In this document: in pieces, positions 26,417 to 37,000 of the stretch
How the letters are laid out: every line of letters begins with the position of its first letter
Position numbering within the stretch: the stretch's first letter is position 1
Assembly: GCF_006538725.1 (NCBI RefSeq)
Contig: NZ_BJLQ01000025.1
Location: 1 to 52,923, forward strand
DNA from: Cellulomonas gelida
GTDB lineage: Bacteria > Actinomycetota > Actinomycetes > Actinomycetales > Cellulomonadaceae
Direction of reading: 5' to 3'
DNA: 52,923 nt
Made by a program: the position numbers and the translations under genes
Notes under the pieces: model-generated
Seen by the model: the letters and a program-made list of their open reading frames with translations, nothing else
Databases searched by the model: none
What the model was told of the DNA's origin: nothing

Positions 26417-28351
26417 TCAGTCGGCGTCGGGCCAGTCCGGGTGGCTGATGCGGCGGCCCAGCTTGGCGACCTCGCGCGCGGAGGCCAGGCGCAGGTCCCG
26501 CATCCCCACGGGTCGGCGCTCGGCCACCGCGTCGTACGCGGCGGCCAGCACGATGTTGCGGATGTCGCCGCCCGCGAGCTCGAGCGAGCGCGCGAGCAGG
26601 CCGACGTCCACGGGGTCGTCGGGATCGGTCGTCGGGAGCTGGGCCAGGTGGTGCTGCCACAGGTGCTCACGCGTGGTCTCGTCGGGGTCCGGGAAGTGGA
26701 CCATGAAGTGCAGGCGCCGCGCGAAGGCCGGGTCGAGGTTGCCGCGCAGGTTCGTCGCGAGGATCGTCACGCCCTCGGACGACTCCATGCGCTGCAGCAG
26801 GTAGGACACCTCCTGGTTGGCGTAGCGGTCACGCGCGTCGTTCACGGCCGAGCGCGAGCCGAACAGCGAGTCCGCCTCGTCGAAGAACAGCACCGCACCG
26901 AGCGACTCCGCGTGCGCGAACACGCGCTCGAGGTTCTTCTCGGTCTCCCCGATGTACTTGTCGACCACCGCGGACAGGTCCACCTGGTAGAGGTCCGCGC
27001 CGAGCGAGTCGGCGACGACGTGCGCGGCGAGCGTCTTGCCCGTGCCGGGGCTGCCCGAGAACAGCGCCGAGATCCCGGTGCCCTTGCCGCCCTTGCCGTG
27101 CAGCGCGCCGAGCGCGAGCACGTCGTCGCGGTCACGCACCCAGCCGACGAGCCGCTCGACCTCGCGCCGGGTCCGGGGCGGCAGGACCAGGTCGTCGAGC
27201 GTCGCGCCCGGGCCGTCCGACGACGCGCGCGACGACCCGCTCGTCGAGAGCCGCCGCGCCGCGGCGCGCACCGTGCTCGCGTCCGGCACGTGCTGCCCGA
27301 CGAGCTGCGCGTCGGCGAGCGCGCGGCGCGCGACCGTGTCGATCTGCTCGGGCGCGAGGCGCAGCGAGAGCACGTCGCGCGTCGCGACGCCCTCGCCCAG
27401 CAGGCGGTCCCACTGCGCCGCGCGGCCCTGCGTGGTCAGGCGGCCCGCGCTCACGGTCGCGGGCAGCGGCAGCCCCCAGCGCGCGTCCCACGCCGCGCGC
27501 CCCACGGCGACGACCGGCACGACCGCCGCGTCGAGCTCCACCAGGTGCGCGCCGGCGAGCTGCGCGCCCGCGAGCACGAGCACCGCGCCGGCGAGCCCGG
27601 CCTCGAGCACGAGGTCGCGCACGGCCTGCCGCACCACAGGCGGGTCGAGCGGTGCCGCCGGGGACGCGGGCAGGAGCTCGAGGTCGCCGACGAGCACGTC
27701 GACGTCGGCGGCGCGGCACGCGGCGACCGCCGCCGACGTCCCGGCCGTGCCGAGCGGCGCGTGCACCCACACGAGCGCCTCGCCCGCGCGCAGCGCGTGG
27801 GCGATCGCCTCGGTCCCGGGCGCGTCGGCGGCCACGGGCCGGACCAGCAGGCGCGCGACGTGCGGGGGCGGCGCGGCGACGCCCAGGAGGCGAGCGGCGA
27901 CGCGCTCGGGCAGGCGCAGGCGCCGTGCGGGCAGCGGGTCGTCGCCGTCGAGCGCGAGCAGGCCGCTGCGGCGCAGCACGCCCGCGGCGGACAGCCGCGT
28001 GTGGGCGCCGGGGTCGCTCGCCGACGTCCCGGTGAGCTCGAGCGCCAGGGCCACGGTGGGGCGCGCGGCGCCCGGGTCGCCCGACAGCACGCCCGTGAGC
28101 AGGTGCGCGCTGGGGTGCAGCTCGGCGAGCTGCGCGACCGCCAGGAGCGCGCGCGCCTGCTCGTCGAGCCCGAACAGGTCGGCGACGTCCTCGAGCGCCT
28201 CGTCGGCCGCGGCGAACCCCGGCGCGTCGGCCAGCAGCGCGCCGAGCGCGGCGGGGCCCGGGCCGCCGGACCCGCCCTCGGCGACGAGGGCGGCCCGCCG
28301 CTGCACGGCCACCTGGAGGGCGGCCCGCACGCGGGCTCCTGTCGTCGTCAT
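26417..28351 (-). CDS. eCIS AAA+ ATPase (Pvc15/Afp15-like)
   Basis: A 644-residue protein. Residues 1-370 are an Ala/Leu-rich helical region without catalytic motifs, as in eCIS-associated ATPases. Residues 390-644 are a canonical AAA+ module: Walker A GSPGTGKT (433-440), Walker B LFFDEADS (488-495), sensor-1 ATN (532-534) and the arginine finger in FARRLHF (545-546). The AAA ATPase is a conserved eCIS component (Pvc15) needed for particle assembly or cargo loading. AGGAGA precedes ATG 28351. It shares the divergent control region with the DUF4255 operon and lies upstream of the DUF4157 gene on the same strand, but with its own 176-bp gap and promoter element between them. Confidence 0.9.
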   Translation of the reverse strand: MTTTGARVRAALQVAVQRRAALVAEGGSGGPGPAALGALLADAPGFAAADEALEDVADLFGLDEQARALLAVAQLAELHPSAHLLTGVLSGDPGAARPTVALALELTGTSASDPGAHTRLSAAGVLRRSGLLALDGDDPLPARRLRLPERVAARLLGVAAPPPHVARLLVRPVAADAPGTEAIAHALRAGEALVWVHAPLGTAGTSAAVAACRAADVDVLVGDLELLPASPAAPLDPPVVRQAVRDLVLEAGLAGAVLVLAGAQLAGAHLVELDAAVVPVVAVGRAAWDARWGLPLPATVSAGRLTTQGRAAQWDRLLGEGVATRDVLSLRLAPEQIDTVARRALADAQLVGQHVPDASTVRAAARRLSTSGSSRASSDGPGATLDDLVLPPRTRREVERLVGWVRDRDDVLALGALHGKGGKGTGISALFSGSPGTGKTLAAHVVADSLGADLYQVDLSAVVDKYIGETEKNLERVFAHAESLGAVLFFDEADSLFGSRSAVNDARDRYANQEVSYLLQRMESSEGVTILATNLRGNLDPAFARRLHFMVHFPDPDETTREHLWQHHLAQLPTTDPDDPVDVGLLARSLELAGGDIRNIVLAAAYDAVAERRPVGMRDLRLASAREVAKLGRRISHPDWPDAD

Positions 28352-28658
28352 CGCTCTCCTGCGGTGGTGGGCTGCGCGACGCGGTCACGGGTGCTGCCGT
28401 CGTCGGTCGTCGGGGCCGATCATGCCGCCGGACCAGGCCGGACGGAACACCGGACGGGCTGTGCGGGCGAACATCGGTAGCGATTACCGATGCCCGTGCC
28501 CGCCGGCGGCTCCTAGCGTCAGGTGTCCTGGTTCTGCCAGGCGCCGGTCGCGCGCGCGGGGGCCCGACGCCGCCGCGGGCCGGGCGTGCACCCGCACGGC
28601 GTGTGCACCGCAGGTCCCGACGTCGGCGCCGGCGCGCACACACGGAGGGGAGTCGCAC
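28352..28658. promoter_or_regulatory. Divergent control region between the AAA+ ATPase and DUF4255 operons
   Basis: This 307-bp gap has no credible gene. It carries the perfect palindrome listed next and, 22 bp after it, a TAGCGT -10-like box pointing at the DUF4255 gene. A GGAGGGG ribosome site at 28644-28650 belongs to DUF4255. I see no hairpin or other repeat in the rest. Confidence 0.5.
28472..28519 (+). promoter_or_regulatory. Shared CIS palindrome (copy 2) and putative promoter of the cap-stalk operon
   Basis: CATCGGTA (28472-28479), five bases, then TACCGATG (28485-28492) is a perfect palindrome with 8-bp arms. The flank up to 28499 also matches copy 1 (23/25 over 28475-28499). A TAGCGT box at 28514-28519 is at nearly the same distance as the CAGGCT box of copy 1, so the element sits at the -35 region in both, as expected for an activator or repressor site shared by both operons. 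Confidence 0.65.
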
Positions 28659-29222
28659 ATGCTGATCCCCACGATCGACGACGGGCTCGAACGCCTCCTG
28701 CGCGCCGTACTTCCCCTGCCCGTCGAGGCCGGGGACATCTCCTTCGACACGCCCTCGGGCACGTGGTCGGCGCAGGTCAACCGGCTCACGGTCAACCTGT
28801 TCCTCTACCAGGTCACCAAGAGCGGGCAGCCGCCGCGGCCGTCGGCGAACCGGCCCGGCGAGCGCGGCACCGAGCGCCGGTTCCCGCTGCCGATGGTCCA
28901 GCTCAGCTACCTCGTCAGCGCGTGGGCCGGCTCTCCGCGCGACGAGCACAGCCTGCTCGGCGACGTCCTGACGCGCCTGCTCGCGCACCAGGTGCTGCCC
29001 GCCGAGCACCTGCTGCGCCCGCCGTCGTCGCCCGTGCAGCTCGCGGTCGCGAGCGACGAGCTCAACCGGCCGCGCGAGCTGTGGTCGTCGCTCGGCGGGC
29101 AGATCAAGGCGTCGTTCACGCTCACGGCGCTCGTCGCCGCCGACGCCTACCAGTGGGAGCTCGCCCCGCCCGCGGTCACGTCCGTCGAACCCGTCACGAC
29201 CCGGCTGGGCGCCCGTCCATGA
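28659..29222 (+). CDS. DUF4255 protein, eCIS tail-terminator/cap (Pvc16-like)
   Basis: A 187-residue protein from ATG 28659, with GGAGGGG nine bases upstream. It begins MLIPTIDDGLERLLRAVLPL and contains RLTVNLFLYQVTKSGQPPRP, FPLPMVQLSYLVSAWAG and DEHSLLGDVLTRLLAHQVLP, the hallmark segments of DUF4255. In PVC and related particles this family forms the cap or terminator at the distal end of the sheath and tube. Its last codon overlaps the start of the first stalk gene (ATGA), so cap and stalk are made from one message in coupled fashion. Confidence 0.9.
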   Translation: MLIPTIDDGLERLLRAVLPLPVEAGDISFDTPSGTWSAQVNRLTVNLFLYQVTKSGQPPRPSANRPGERGTERRFPLPMVQLSYLVSAWAGSPRDEHSLLGDVLTRLLAHQVLPAEHLLRPPSSPVQLAVASDELNRPRELWSSLGGQIKASFTLTALVAADAYQWELAPPAVTSVEPVTTRLGARP

Positions 29223-31432
29223 GGGTCTCGAGCACCGTCGACCGGCTCGACGTCGTGCCGGGCGGCTCGGGTGTGGTGCCGCTCGAGGTGGTCAACACCT
29301 CGGAGGTCATCGAGTCGCTGTCGGTGCACGCGCTGGGCGTCCCGGAGGCCAGCCTCCTGGCCGAGCCCGAGGCGCTCGCGCTGTTCCCCGACGCGGTGGG
29401 CGCGCTCACGCTGACCGTCGGCCTGCCCGCGACGTTCCCCGCGGGCACCTACCCCGTGACGTTCGTCGTCGCCGGGCGGGCGCCGGGAGGACGCGAGGCG
29501 TACCACGACGTGGACCTCGTCGTGCCGGCGCGCCCGGCGCTGCGCCTGGACGCGACCCCGACGATCGTGCGCACGCGCGGGCGCGGGGCGTTCACCCTCG
29601 AGGTCCGCAACGACGGCAACGTGCCTCTCGACGTCGCGCTGCGCCCGCAGGACGGCGACCGCACGGTCCGCACGACGATCACGCCCTCGACCCTCGCGGT
29701 CCCACCGGGCGGCGTCGGGACCGCGACGGTGCTGGTCAAGGGCCCGCGCCAGCTGCTGGGCAGCGACCGCGACCGGCAGGTCAAGGTGCACGCCGAGGCC
29801 ACGGACGTCGAGTCCTCGATCTCGCTGCTGCTGCGGCAGCGCTCGACGATCAGCCGCGGGCTGATGACCGCGCTGATCCTGCTCGCGATCGTCGCGGCGT
29901 GGGCGCTGGCCTTCCTGCTCGGCACGAAGCAGGTGCTGGGCGCCGACCCGTACACGAAGGTCGCGCCCGCGTCGTTCTTCGCCGCGACCCAGGCCGAGGG
30001 CAGCGCGTCCGTCGACGCCGGCGGGGCGCCGTCCGGCTCGCTCGCGAAGGTCGGCCCCCTGCCCGCGGGTGTCGGTGCGACCGTCTCGGGCACGGTCGTC
30101 AGCGCGGCGGACGGTCAGGGCGTCGGCCGGGTCACGGTCGTCGCGCTGCGCGAGGGCCGCGACGGTCTCGTCGAGGTGTCGTCGGCGGCGACGCAGGCGG
30201 ACGGCACCTACACCATGTCCGGCCTGTTCCCCGGGGCGTACCTGCTGCGCATCGTCGAGGACGGCTACGACGAGGTCTGGTACCCGCAGGCGGTCTCCGA
30301 GCTGTCCGCGCAGGAGGTCGACGCCGTCGCCCGCAAGATCCAGGAGGGCACGGACCTGACGGTCACCGGGCACCCCGCGACGCTCGCCGGGCAGGTGGTC
30401 GTCGGCGACGAGGAGGACGTCGAGGTCACCGTGACCGCGCGGCCCGCGTGGAGCGGCGCCGACCCGACGCAGCAGTGGCAGACCACGGCCGACGCCGACG
30501 GCGCGTACACGTTCGCCGACCTGCCCGCGCCCGGCACCTACGAGCTCACGTTCGCGGCCGAGGGGTACCAGCCGTCGTCGACCACCGAGCGCGTGCTCGG
30601 CGGCCAGGAGCGGTTCGCGCTCGACGTGCGTCTCGGCGCCGGCACGGGCTCGATCGCCGGGGTCGTCACGGACGGCACCACCCCGCTCGGCGGCGTCAAG
30701 GTGAGCACGACGATCGACGGCAAGGAGCTCGTGGTCGGCACGCCGACCGTCGGCTCCGTGGGCCGCTTCGTCCTGCCGAACCTGCCGACGCCCGGCACCT
30801 ACGTGCTCACGTTCAGCAAGGACGGCTTCGGCACGACGACCGAGGTCGTCGCCCTCGGCCCGGGCGAGGTGCGCGCCGACCTGTCGGTCGCGCTGCGCGG
30901 CGGGACCGGGACGGTCACCGGGCGCGTGGTCGACGCGGCGGGGAACGGGCTCGGCGGCGTCACGGTCTCGGCAGGCGGTGCCGAGTCCGGCGCGAGCACC
31001 ACGACGCTGACCGCGGGGACGGTCGGGGCGTTCACGCTCACGGGCCTGCGCACGGGCGGCTCGACCACCCTCACGTTCGTCAAGGACGGGTACCAGCCGG
31101 TGACGGTGCCCGTGACGATCCCGGCGAGCGGACCCGCGCAGCCCGTCGCGGTCACGCTGCCGTCGGCGCTCGGCACGCTCACGGGTCGGGTCACGCAGGG
31201 CGGCAAGGGTCTGGTCGACGCGACCGTGCGCGCGACGAACGGCACGGTCGTGCGCACCACGACGAGCACGCAGGACGGCGACCACGGCTCGGGCACCTAC
31301 GTCCTGCCCGACCTGCCCGCCGGCACGTACACCGTGACGGTCGTGGTCGACGACGCGGTGGTCGCGACGGCGGTCGTCGACGTCGTCGGCGGCAGCACGC
31401 CGACCGTGCGCGACCTGCCGGTGGGTGGGTGA
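29219..31432 (+). CDS. CIS-linked membrane stalk protein 1: Ig-like head, one TM helix, five extracellular repeats
   Basis: A 737-residue protein starting in the stop of the DUF4255 gene. There is no N-terminal signal peptide. Residues 1-105 and 106-205 are two beta-sandwich, CARDB/Ig-like domains. Basic RQRSTISRG precedes one membrane helix (about 214-235, LMTALILLAIVAAWALAFLLG), which predicts cytoplasmic N-terminus and outer C-terminus. From about residue 275 there are five repeats of 75-95 residues of the carboxypeptidase-regulatory-like type (SIAGVVTDG...GGVKVST...GRFVLPNLPTPGTYVLTFSKDGF). The first contains the YDEVWYP motif seen also in stalk protein 2. Function is unrecognised; operon position suggests docking or surface exposure of the injection particle. 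Confidence 0.85.
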   Translation: MRVSSTVDRLDVVPGGSGVVPLEVVNTSEVIESLSVHALGVPEASLLAEPEALALFPDAVGALTLTVGLPATFPAGTYPVTFVVAGRAPGGREAYHDVDLVVPARPALRLDATPTIVRTRGRGAFTLEVRNDGNVPLDVALRPQDGDRTVRTTITPSTLAVPPGGVGTATVLVKGPRQLLGSDRDRQVKVHAEATDVESSISLLLRQRSTISRGLMTALILLAIVAAWALAFLLGTKQVLGADPYTKVAPASFFAATQAEGSASVDAGGAPSGSLAKVGPLPAGVGATVSGTVVSAADGQGVGRVTVVALREGRDGLVEVSSAATQADGTYTMSGLFPGAYLLRIVEDGYDEVWYPQAVSELSAQEVDAVARKIQEGTDLTVTGHPATLAGQVVVGDEEDVEVTVTARPAWSGADPTQQWQTTADADGAYTFADLPAPGTYELTFAAEGYQPSSTTERVLGGQERFALDVRLGAGTGSIAGVVTDGTTPLGGVKVSTTIDGKELVVGTPTVGSVGRFVLPNLPTPGTYVLTFSKDGFGTTTEVVALGPGEVRADLSVALRGGTGTVTGRVVDAAGNGLGGVTVSAGGAESGASTTTLTAGTVGAFTLTGLRTGGSTTLTFVKDGYQPVTVPVTIPASGPAQPVAVTLPSALGTLTGRVTQGGKGLVDATVRATNGTVVRTTTSTQDGDHGSGTYVLPDLPAGTYTVTVVVDDAVVATAVVDVVGGSTPTVRDLPVGG

Positions 31433-31433
31433 C

Positions 31434-33953
31434 GTGAGACTCGACATCGACCCCCGCCGGCTCGTCGTGCAGCCGGGCGCGCCCGCGACCTTCGTCGCGA
31501 CCGTCACCAACACGTCCGCCCTGATCGCGGGCTACTCGGTGCGCGTGCTGGGCGCCGACCCGTCGTGGGTGCGGCTCGACGAGCCCGAGCTGCGCCTGTT
31601 CCCCGACGAGACGTCGGCCGTCGTCGTCACCCTGACGCTGCCCGAGGGCGTCCCCGCGGGCGAGCGGCGCGTGGCGCTGCAGGTGCGGGACCTGGCCGAC
31701 GACGGCGCGATCGCCGTCCAGGACGTCGTGCTCGACGTGCCGCCCGCGCCGCGCACGAGCCTCAAGCTCGACCCGCCGACCGTCACGGCCGGCGCGGCCG
31801 CGGTGTTCTCCGTCCTGGTGCACAACGAGGGCAACACGCAGCAGGTGGGCCGCGTCGTCGCGCGCGACCCGGAGGCGGCGACGGCCTTCACGTTCCAGCC
31901 GCCGAGCTTCAGCATCCCGCCGGGCCAGAGCATGACCCTCGCGCTGCAGGCCCGCGCGCGCCGCCCGTTCGTCGGCGACCCGCGGATGCGGCCGTTCGAG
32001 CTGCGGTTCGACGGGCCGAGCGCGCCGCCCGCGGACGCGCCGCCCGCCGCGGCGGGGGTGTTCGTGCAGAAGCCGCGCTTCGCGCGCGGCATGCTCGCGC
32101 TGCTCGGCCTGCTGCTCGCGCTCACGACGTTCGCGGTGGTCGTGACGATCGCACTCAGCTCGGTCGTCGGCCGCTCGGCAGCTGACCGCGACCTCGCGCT
32201 GCAGGTCGCGCAGGCCCGCAACCAGCAGGCGGCCACGGGCACGTCCGCGCTCTCGGGATCCGTCACGGACCTGTCGACGGGCGCGGGCGTGGGCGACGTG
32301 TCGGTGGAGGCGTTCGGCGACGACCCGGCCGAGCCGATCCTGACGACCGCGACCACCGACGACGGCACGTTCGTGCTCGCGCAGCTCCCCGCGGGCGAGT
32401 ACACGCTGCGCGTGCGGGGCGCGGGCTTCGACGAGACCTGGTACCCGGCCGCGCCCACCCAGGGCGACGCGCAACCCGTGCCCGTGCAGACCGGGCAGTC
32501 CGTGACGGACCTGACCGTGCTGGTCGGCGGTGTCCCGGCGACGCTCGCGGGGACGGTGACCGGGACCGACGTCGCGGGGGCGATCCTCACGGTCGAGCTG
32601 CCGCTCGACACCGGGCCGCTCGCGGGCACGCCCCCCGAGCAGGGCGAGGCGCCGGCGGTCCCGACGTCGGGCGCCGTGGTGCGGACCGTCCCGGTCGGGG
32701 CGGAGGGCACGTTCGAGATCGCCGACCTGCCGTCGCCGGGCGTGTACGACCTGGTGGTCGCGAAGGACGGGTTCGTGTCGTCGGTGCAGCGCGTCGACGT
32801 CGCGGCCGGTGAGGACCGCACGGGCGTGCGGCTCGCGCTCGTGCAGGGCGACGGGTCGATCGCCGGGTCCGTCACGGGCTTCTCGGGCCCGGTCGCGGGC
32901 GCCACCGTGACCGCGACCAGCGGGCAGGTCGTCGTCGAGACGGTCTCGCTCACGCAGGACGAGGTCGGCTCGTTCGTCCTGCGCGGCCTGCCGACCCCCG
33001 CCGCGTACACGGTCGTCGTCTCGGCCGACGGCTACGCACCCGCGACCTTGAACCTGACCCTCACGCAGGCGCAGGCGCTCACGGGCGTCGCGGTCGTGCT
33101 GGGCCGCGACGAGGCGACGCTCGGCGGGCTCGTGTCGGTCGCGGGCGGCAAGGCCGACGGCGTCGACGTCACCGTCACCGACGGCGCGCTCACGCTGCAG
33201 ACGGTCACGCAGTCGACCGACCCCGTGGGTCGGTGGAGCCTGAGCGGGCTGCGCGTCCCGAGCACGTACACCGTGACGTTCTCGCGCGGTGACCTGGAGT
33301 CGCAGGTGCTGTCGGTGAGCATCGACGCGTTCGGCAACGTGACCGCGGGTGCGTCGTCGGCGACGTCGGTGGACGTCACGATGCGGCCCGCGACGGCGAG
33401 CATCTACGGCGTCGTCCTGCAGCCGCCGGTGCAGGACGCGGACCCGGAGCCCGTGGGCAACGTCCGGGTGACGGTGAGCTCGGGCAGCGAGCAGCGCGTG
33501 GTCTACACCGCCTCGACGCCCGCGGGCGAGGTCGGCTCGTACGTCGTGGACGGGCTCGAGCCCGGGACGTACACGGTGACGTTCTCGCGCGCGGGCACGC
33601 GCGCCACGTCCGAGATCGTCGTGCTCGCCGCCGCGCAGCGCGAGCCGGTCTCGCCCACGCTCGTCGCGCCCGCACGCATCCAGGGCAAGGTCACGTACGC
33701 GGGCGGTGCCGTGGGCGACGGGCTCGCGGTGCTGCTGTACCGCGCGTCGGAGTACGGCACGGCCGCGGGTCCCGTGGCCACGACGACGACCGACGACAAG
33801 GGCCGCTACGACTTCGACGACGTCGACGCGCCCGAGAACTACCTCATCGAGGTGCGCGTGACCACGGACGGCAGCGTCCTGGCGACGTCGGCGCCGCTGA
33901 CGCTCGGGCCCAGCGAGCAGCCTGTCGTGAACATCGTGATCCGCAGCACCTGA
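31434..33953 (+). CDS. CIS-linked membrane stalk protein 2: Ig-like head, one TM helix, six extracellular repeats
   Basis: An 839-residue paralogue of the preceding protein, starting at GTG 31434 one base after its stop (an in-frame GTG at 31425 is possible). Residues 1-105 and 106-200 are Ig/CARDB-like (LDIDPRRLVVQPGAPATFV; HNEGNTQQVGRVV). KPRFARG precedes a membrane helix at about 218-241. Then come six repeats with the consensus G-x-Y/F-x-L-x-x-L-P-x-P-G-x-Y-T-V-x-x-x-x-D-G-Y; the first includes FDETWYPAA, matching YDEVWYP in stalk protein 1. No cysteines and no signal peptide. Same predicted topology, head inside and repeats outside. Confidence 0.83.
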   Translation: MRLDIDPRRLVVQPGAPATFVATVTNTSALIAGYSVRVLGADPSWVRLDEPELRLFPDETSAVVVTLTLPEGVPAGERRVALQVRDLADDGAIAVQDVVLDVPPAPRTSLKLDPPTVTAGAAAVFSVLVHNEGNTQQVGRVVARDPEAATAFTFQPPSFSIPPGQSMTLALQARARRPFVGDPRMRPFELRFDGPSAPPADAPPAAAGVFVQKPRFARGMLALLGLLLALTTFAVVVTIALSSVVGRSAADRDLALQVAQARNQQAATGTSALSGSVTDLSTGAGVGDVSVEAFGDDPAEPILTTATTDDGTFVLAQLPAGEYTLRVRGAGFDETWYPAAPTQGDAQPVPVQTGQSVTDLTVLVGGVPATLAGTVTGTDVAGAILTVELPLDTGPLAGTPPEQGEAPAVPTSGAVVRTVPVGAEGTFEIADLPSPGVYDLVVAKDGFVSSVQRVDVAAGEDRTGVRLALVQGDGSIAGSVTGFSGPVAGATVTATSGQVVVETVSLTQDEVGSFVLRGLPTPAAYTVVVSADGYAPATLNLTLTQAQALTGVAVVLGRDEATLGGLVSVAGGKADGVDVTVTDGALTLQTVTQSTDPVGRWSLSGLRVPSTYTVTFSRGDLESQVLSVSIDAFGNVTAGASSATSVDVTMRPATASIYGVVLQPPVQDADPEPVGNVRVTVSSGSEQRVVYTASTPAGEVGSYVVDGLEPGTYTVTFSRAGTRATSEIVVLAAAQREPVSPTLVAPARIQGKVTYAGGAVGDGLAVLLYRASEYGTAAGPVATTTTDDKGRYDFDDVDAPENYLIEVRVTTDGSVLATSAPLTLGPSEQPVVNIVIRST

Positions 33954-34007
33954 CCCGCACGACCCGCACCCCACCCGGACATCCACGACGAGCACGAGGA
34001 GCAGCGC

Positions 34008-37000
34008 ATGGCGAGGTCACCGCGTCCCGCACGCGTCGCGACGTCCGTGCTCGTCGAGCCCGGGGCGCACGCGACCCCCGGTGCAGCGGCGTTCCTGCGC
34101 GTCCACGCCCGCAACGTCACGACGAGCACGCGCGACCTGGTGGTCTCGGTCGTCGGGCTCGAGGGCGGCTGGCTGCCCGCACCCGTGAGCGTGCCCGGCG
34201 TCGTGCCGGACGCCACCGTCACGGTCGAGCTCGCGCTGCTGCCGCCTGTGGGCGCCGCGCCGGGCGACTACCCGTTCGTCGTCGCCGTCGAGTCGCACGC
34301 GACGCCGCCGGCGCCGCAGGAGCGGGCGACCACCCTGGCCGACGGGTCGCTGCGCGTGGACGGCGTCAGCGGGCTGCTGCTGTCCGTCGAGCCCGCGGAC
34401 TCCACGGGCGTGCGCTCGAAGCGCGTCCAGGTGGTCCTGGCGAACACCGGCGACCGCTCGGCGCGCGTCGAGCTCGACGCGCGTGCGGACGCGGCCACCG
34501 GCGGGTTCGTGCACCTCGACGCGCGTGCGCTCGAGGTCGCGCCGCACTCCAGCGTGCGCATCGGCGCGCGCGCCGGCGTCAGGCGCGCGCAGGTGTTCGG
34601 CACCAAGCGCCGCGCGGCGTTCCACGTCACGGCCACGGGCGACCGCGCGCCGCAGCGGTTCGACGCCGCGTTCACGGCCCGCCCGTTGCTGCCGGGATCG
34701 GCGCTGCGCGCCACCGCGGTGCTGGGCGTCGCCGTGCTGTGGGTCGGGATGGTGCTGGCCGCACTGCCGTGGTTGTCCGACCAGTTCTCCGGGTCCGGCC
34801 GCAGCGTCGACGAGCAGGCCGGGAACAGCGCGACGCCCCGGCCGGGCAGCACGACGGACGGCTCCGCCGGCGGCGGCGCGGCACCGGGCACGGGCGGCGG
34901 CGGTTCGGGCGGCGGCTCCGGCGACGGTTCGGGTGGCGGGGCCGGCGGCGGTACGGGACCGGGTGAGGCCGACGAGGGTGTGCGGGTCTCGGGTGTCGTG
35001 ACGTCGAGCGACCCGTCGGCGGTCACGGTCCAGGTGGTGCCGGCCGGGGCGCTGCCCGCAGCGTCGGAGCAGGCGGGCTCGTCGGACGGGACCACTTCGG
35101 ACGGGACTGCCTCGGACGGGACTGCCTCGGACGGGACTGCCGCGGACGGGACGGCGACGGGCTCGTCGGCCGCGGGCGCGGGAGCCGTGATCCGGCAGGC
35201 CGGCTACGTCCAGGTGGACGCGGCCGCCGCCCGTGCGGTCGTCGCCGCGCCCGCGGACGAGTCGCAGGCCCCGATCGGCAAGATCTCCGGCCTGGCGCTG
35301 CCCGTCGAGCGCGCGGACGTCGCGAGCCAGCGCCGGACGACGACGACGGGAGCCGACGGCGCGTGGGCGTTCGCCGGGCTGTCCGCCACGGGCCGCTACC
35401 TGCTCACGTTCGCCAAGGCGGGCTACGAGACGCAGCGCTTCTGGGTCACGGGCGCGGAGGCCGCCGCGGCCCCGCTCGAGCTCGCGCTCACGCCCGGCCG
35501 CGGTCGCCTCGCAGGCGTCGTCACGGGGCCGTCGGGCCCGGCGGGCGGGGTGGTGCTGACGATCTCGGACGGCACGACGACCGTGACGACACGCACCGCG
35601 ACGTCGGGCAGCGTGGGTCGCTGGGAGGTCGACGGGCTGTCGACGCCCAGCACGTACCTGGTCACGGCGTCCTCGGACACGCTGGGCGCGCAGTCGGCGC
35701 TCGCGACGCTGCCGGCGGCGGGGTCGCGGACGGTGAACCTGACGCTGCGCGCGGGTGTGGCCACGCTCGCCGGGCTCGTCTCGGGGCGCGACGCCCGGGG
35801 CGGCCAGGGCGGGCTCGGCGGGGTGCGGGTCACGGCGCGCGCGGGTGACGTGGAGCGCTCGGCGACGACCGTGACGGGCGATCGCCGCGGCACGTTCGTC
35901 CTGCCTGGGCTGCCCGTCCCGGGCCGCTACACGCTGACGTTCGAGGCGGACGGCTACTCGACGCAGACCCGCCGCGTGGACCTCACCGCCGGTGGTCTCG
36001 ACGAGCTCCCGGTGACGCTCGCGTCGATCGGCGGCACCGTCAACGGCACCGCGCGGGACGAGACGGGGGCGGGGGTCGCAGCGGCCGGGCTGACGCTGAC
36101 CGGCACCGCGGGGACGTTCAAGACGATGTCGTCGTCGGACGCGACGGGCACGTACCGGTTCGACGGGATCCCCGCGGGCGAGTACACGCTCGTCGCGGAG
36201 GCGTTCGGTCACGAGCCCGCGTCCGCGCAGGTCACGGTCGTCGGGTCACGGCCCGCGACGGCCGAGCTCGTGCTGCGCACGCTCGAGGGCGACGGGCTCG
36301 AGGCGACGTCCACCATCGTCGGACGCGCGACGGACGCGGGGACCGGGGCACGGATCACCTGCCCCCACCTGCTCCCGGGGGAGAAGTGCGAGCTCACGGT
36401 CTCGACGGTGGTCCGAGCGCCGGGCGAGCCCGCGCGGACCGTCACGGTGCGCTCCCAGCCGGACCGCCCGTACGAGCTGCCCGCCTCCGGTGAGCGCGGC
36501 CTGTACCCGGGGCTGTACCGCCTGACCCTCTCGGCGCCCGGCTACGAGCCCGCGACCGTGGACGTGACCGTGCCGATGGGCCAGGTGGTCGAGGCCGCGA
36601 CCGTCGCGATGTACCCGTCTCCGTCGATCGTCGGGTCGGTCTCGGCGCGCATCGGCGTGGTGCCGACCACCACGTGCGTCGTCGCGGTGCCCGCGGGCGA
36701 GCCCGCGCCGGGCGCCGACCCGTGCCGCCAGGTGGACGACACGTGCGAGAGCACGGCGGGTGCGTGCGCGTTCATCGGCCTCAACGGCTCGTACCAGATC
36801 GACCGGCTGAGCAAGGGCGGCTACACGGTCCACGTGATCCCGCCCGCGAGCGCGGACTACGTCCGACCCGACCCCGTGTCGGTGACGCTGACGCCCGGCG
36901 ACGTCAAGCGCGTGGACTGGTTGCTCGACCGGCTCGGCGTGCTCTTCGTGTCCGTCTACTCGACCGACGGCACGGGCTCGATCTCGCCCGCGAACGGCGC

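Noticed and set aside
23274..26804. 1176-codon plus-strand frame opposite the DUF4157 gene
   Set aside because: Arg/Leu/Asp/Val-rich low-complexity translation, typical of the antisense frame in high-GC DNA, while the minus strand has a DUF4157 domain with HEXXH.
31191..33995. 934-codon minus-strand frame opposite stalk protein 2 (and similar frames opposite proteins 1 and 3)
   Set aside because: Compositionally biased Arg/Asp/His-rich shadow; the plus strand carries regular 80-residue repeats and a membrane helix.
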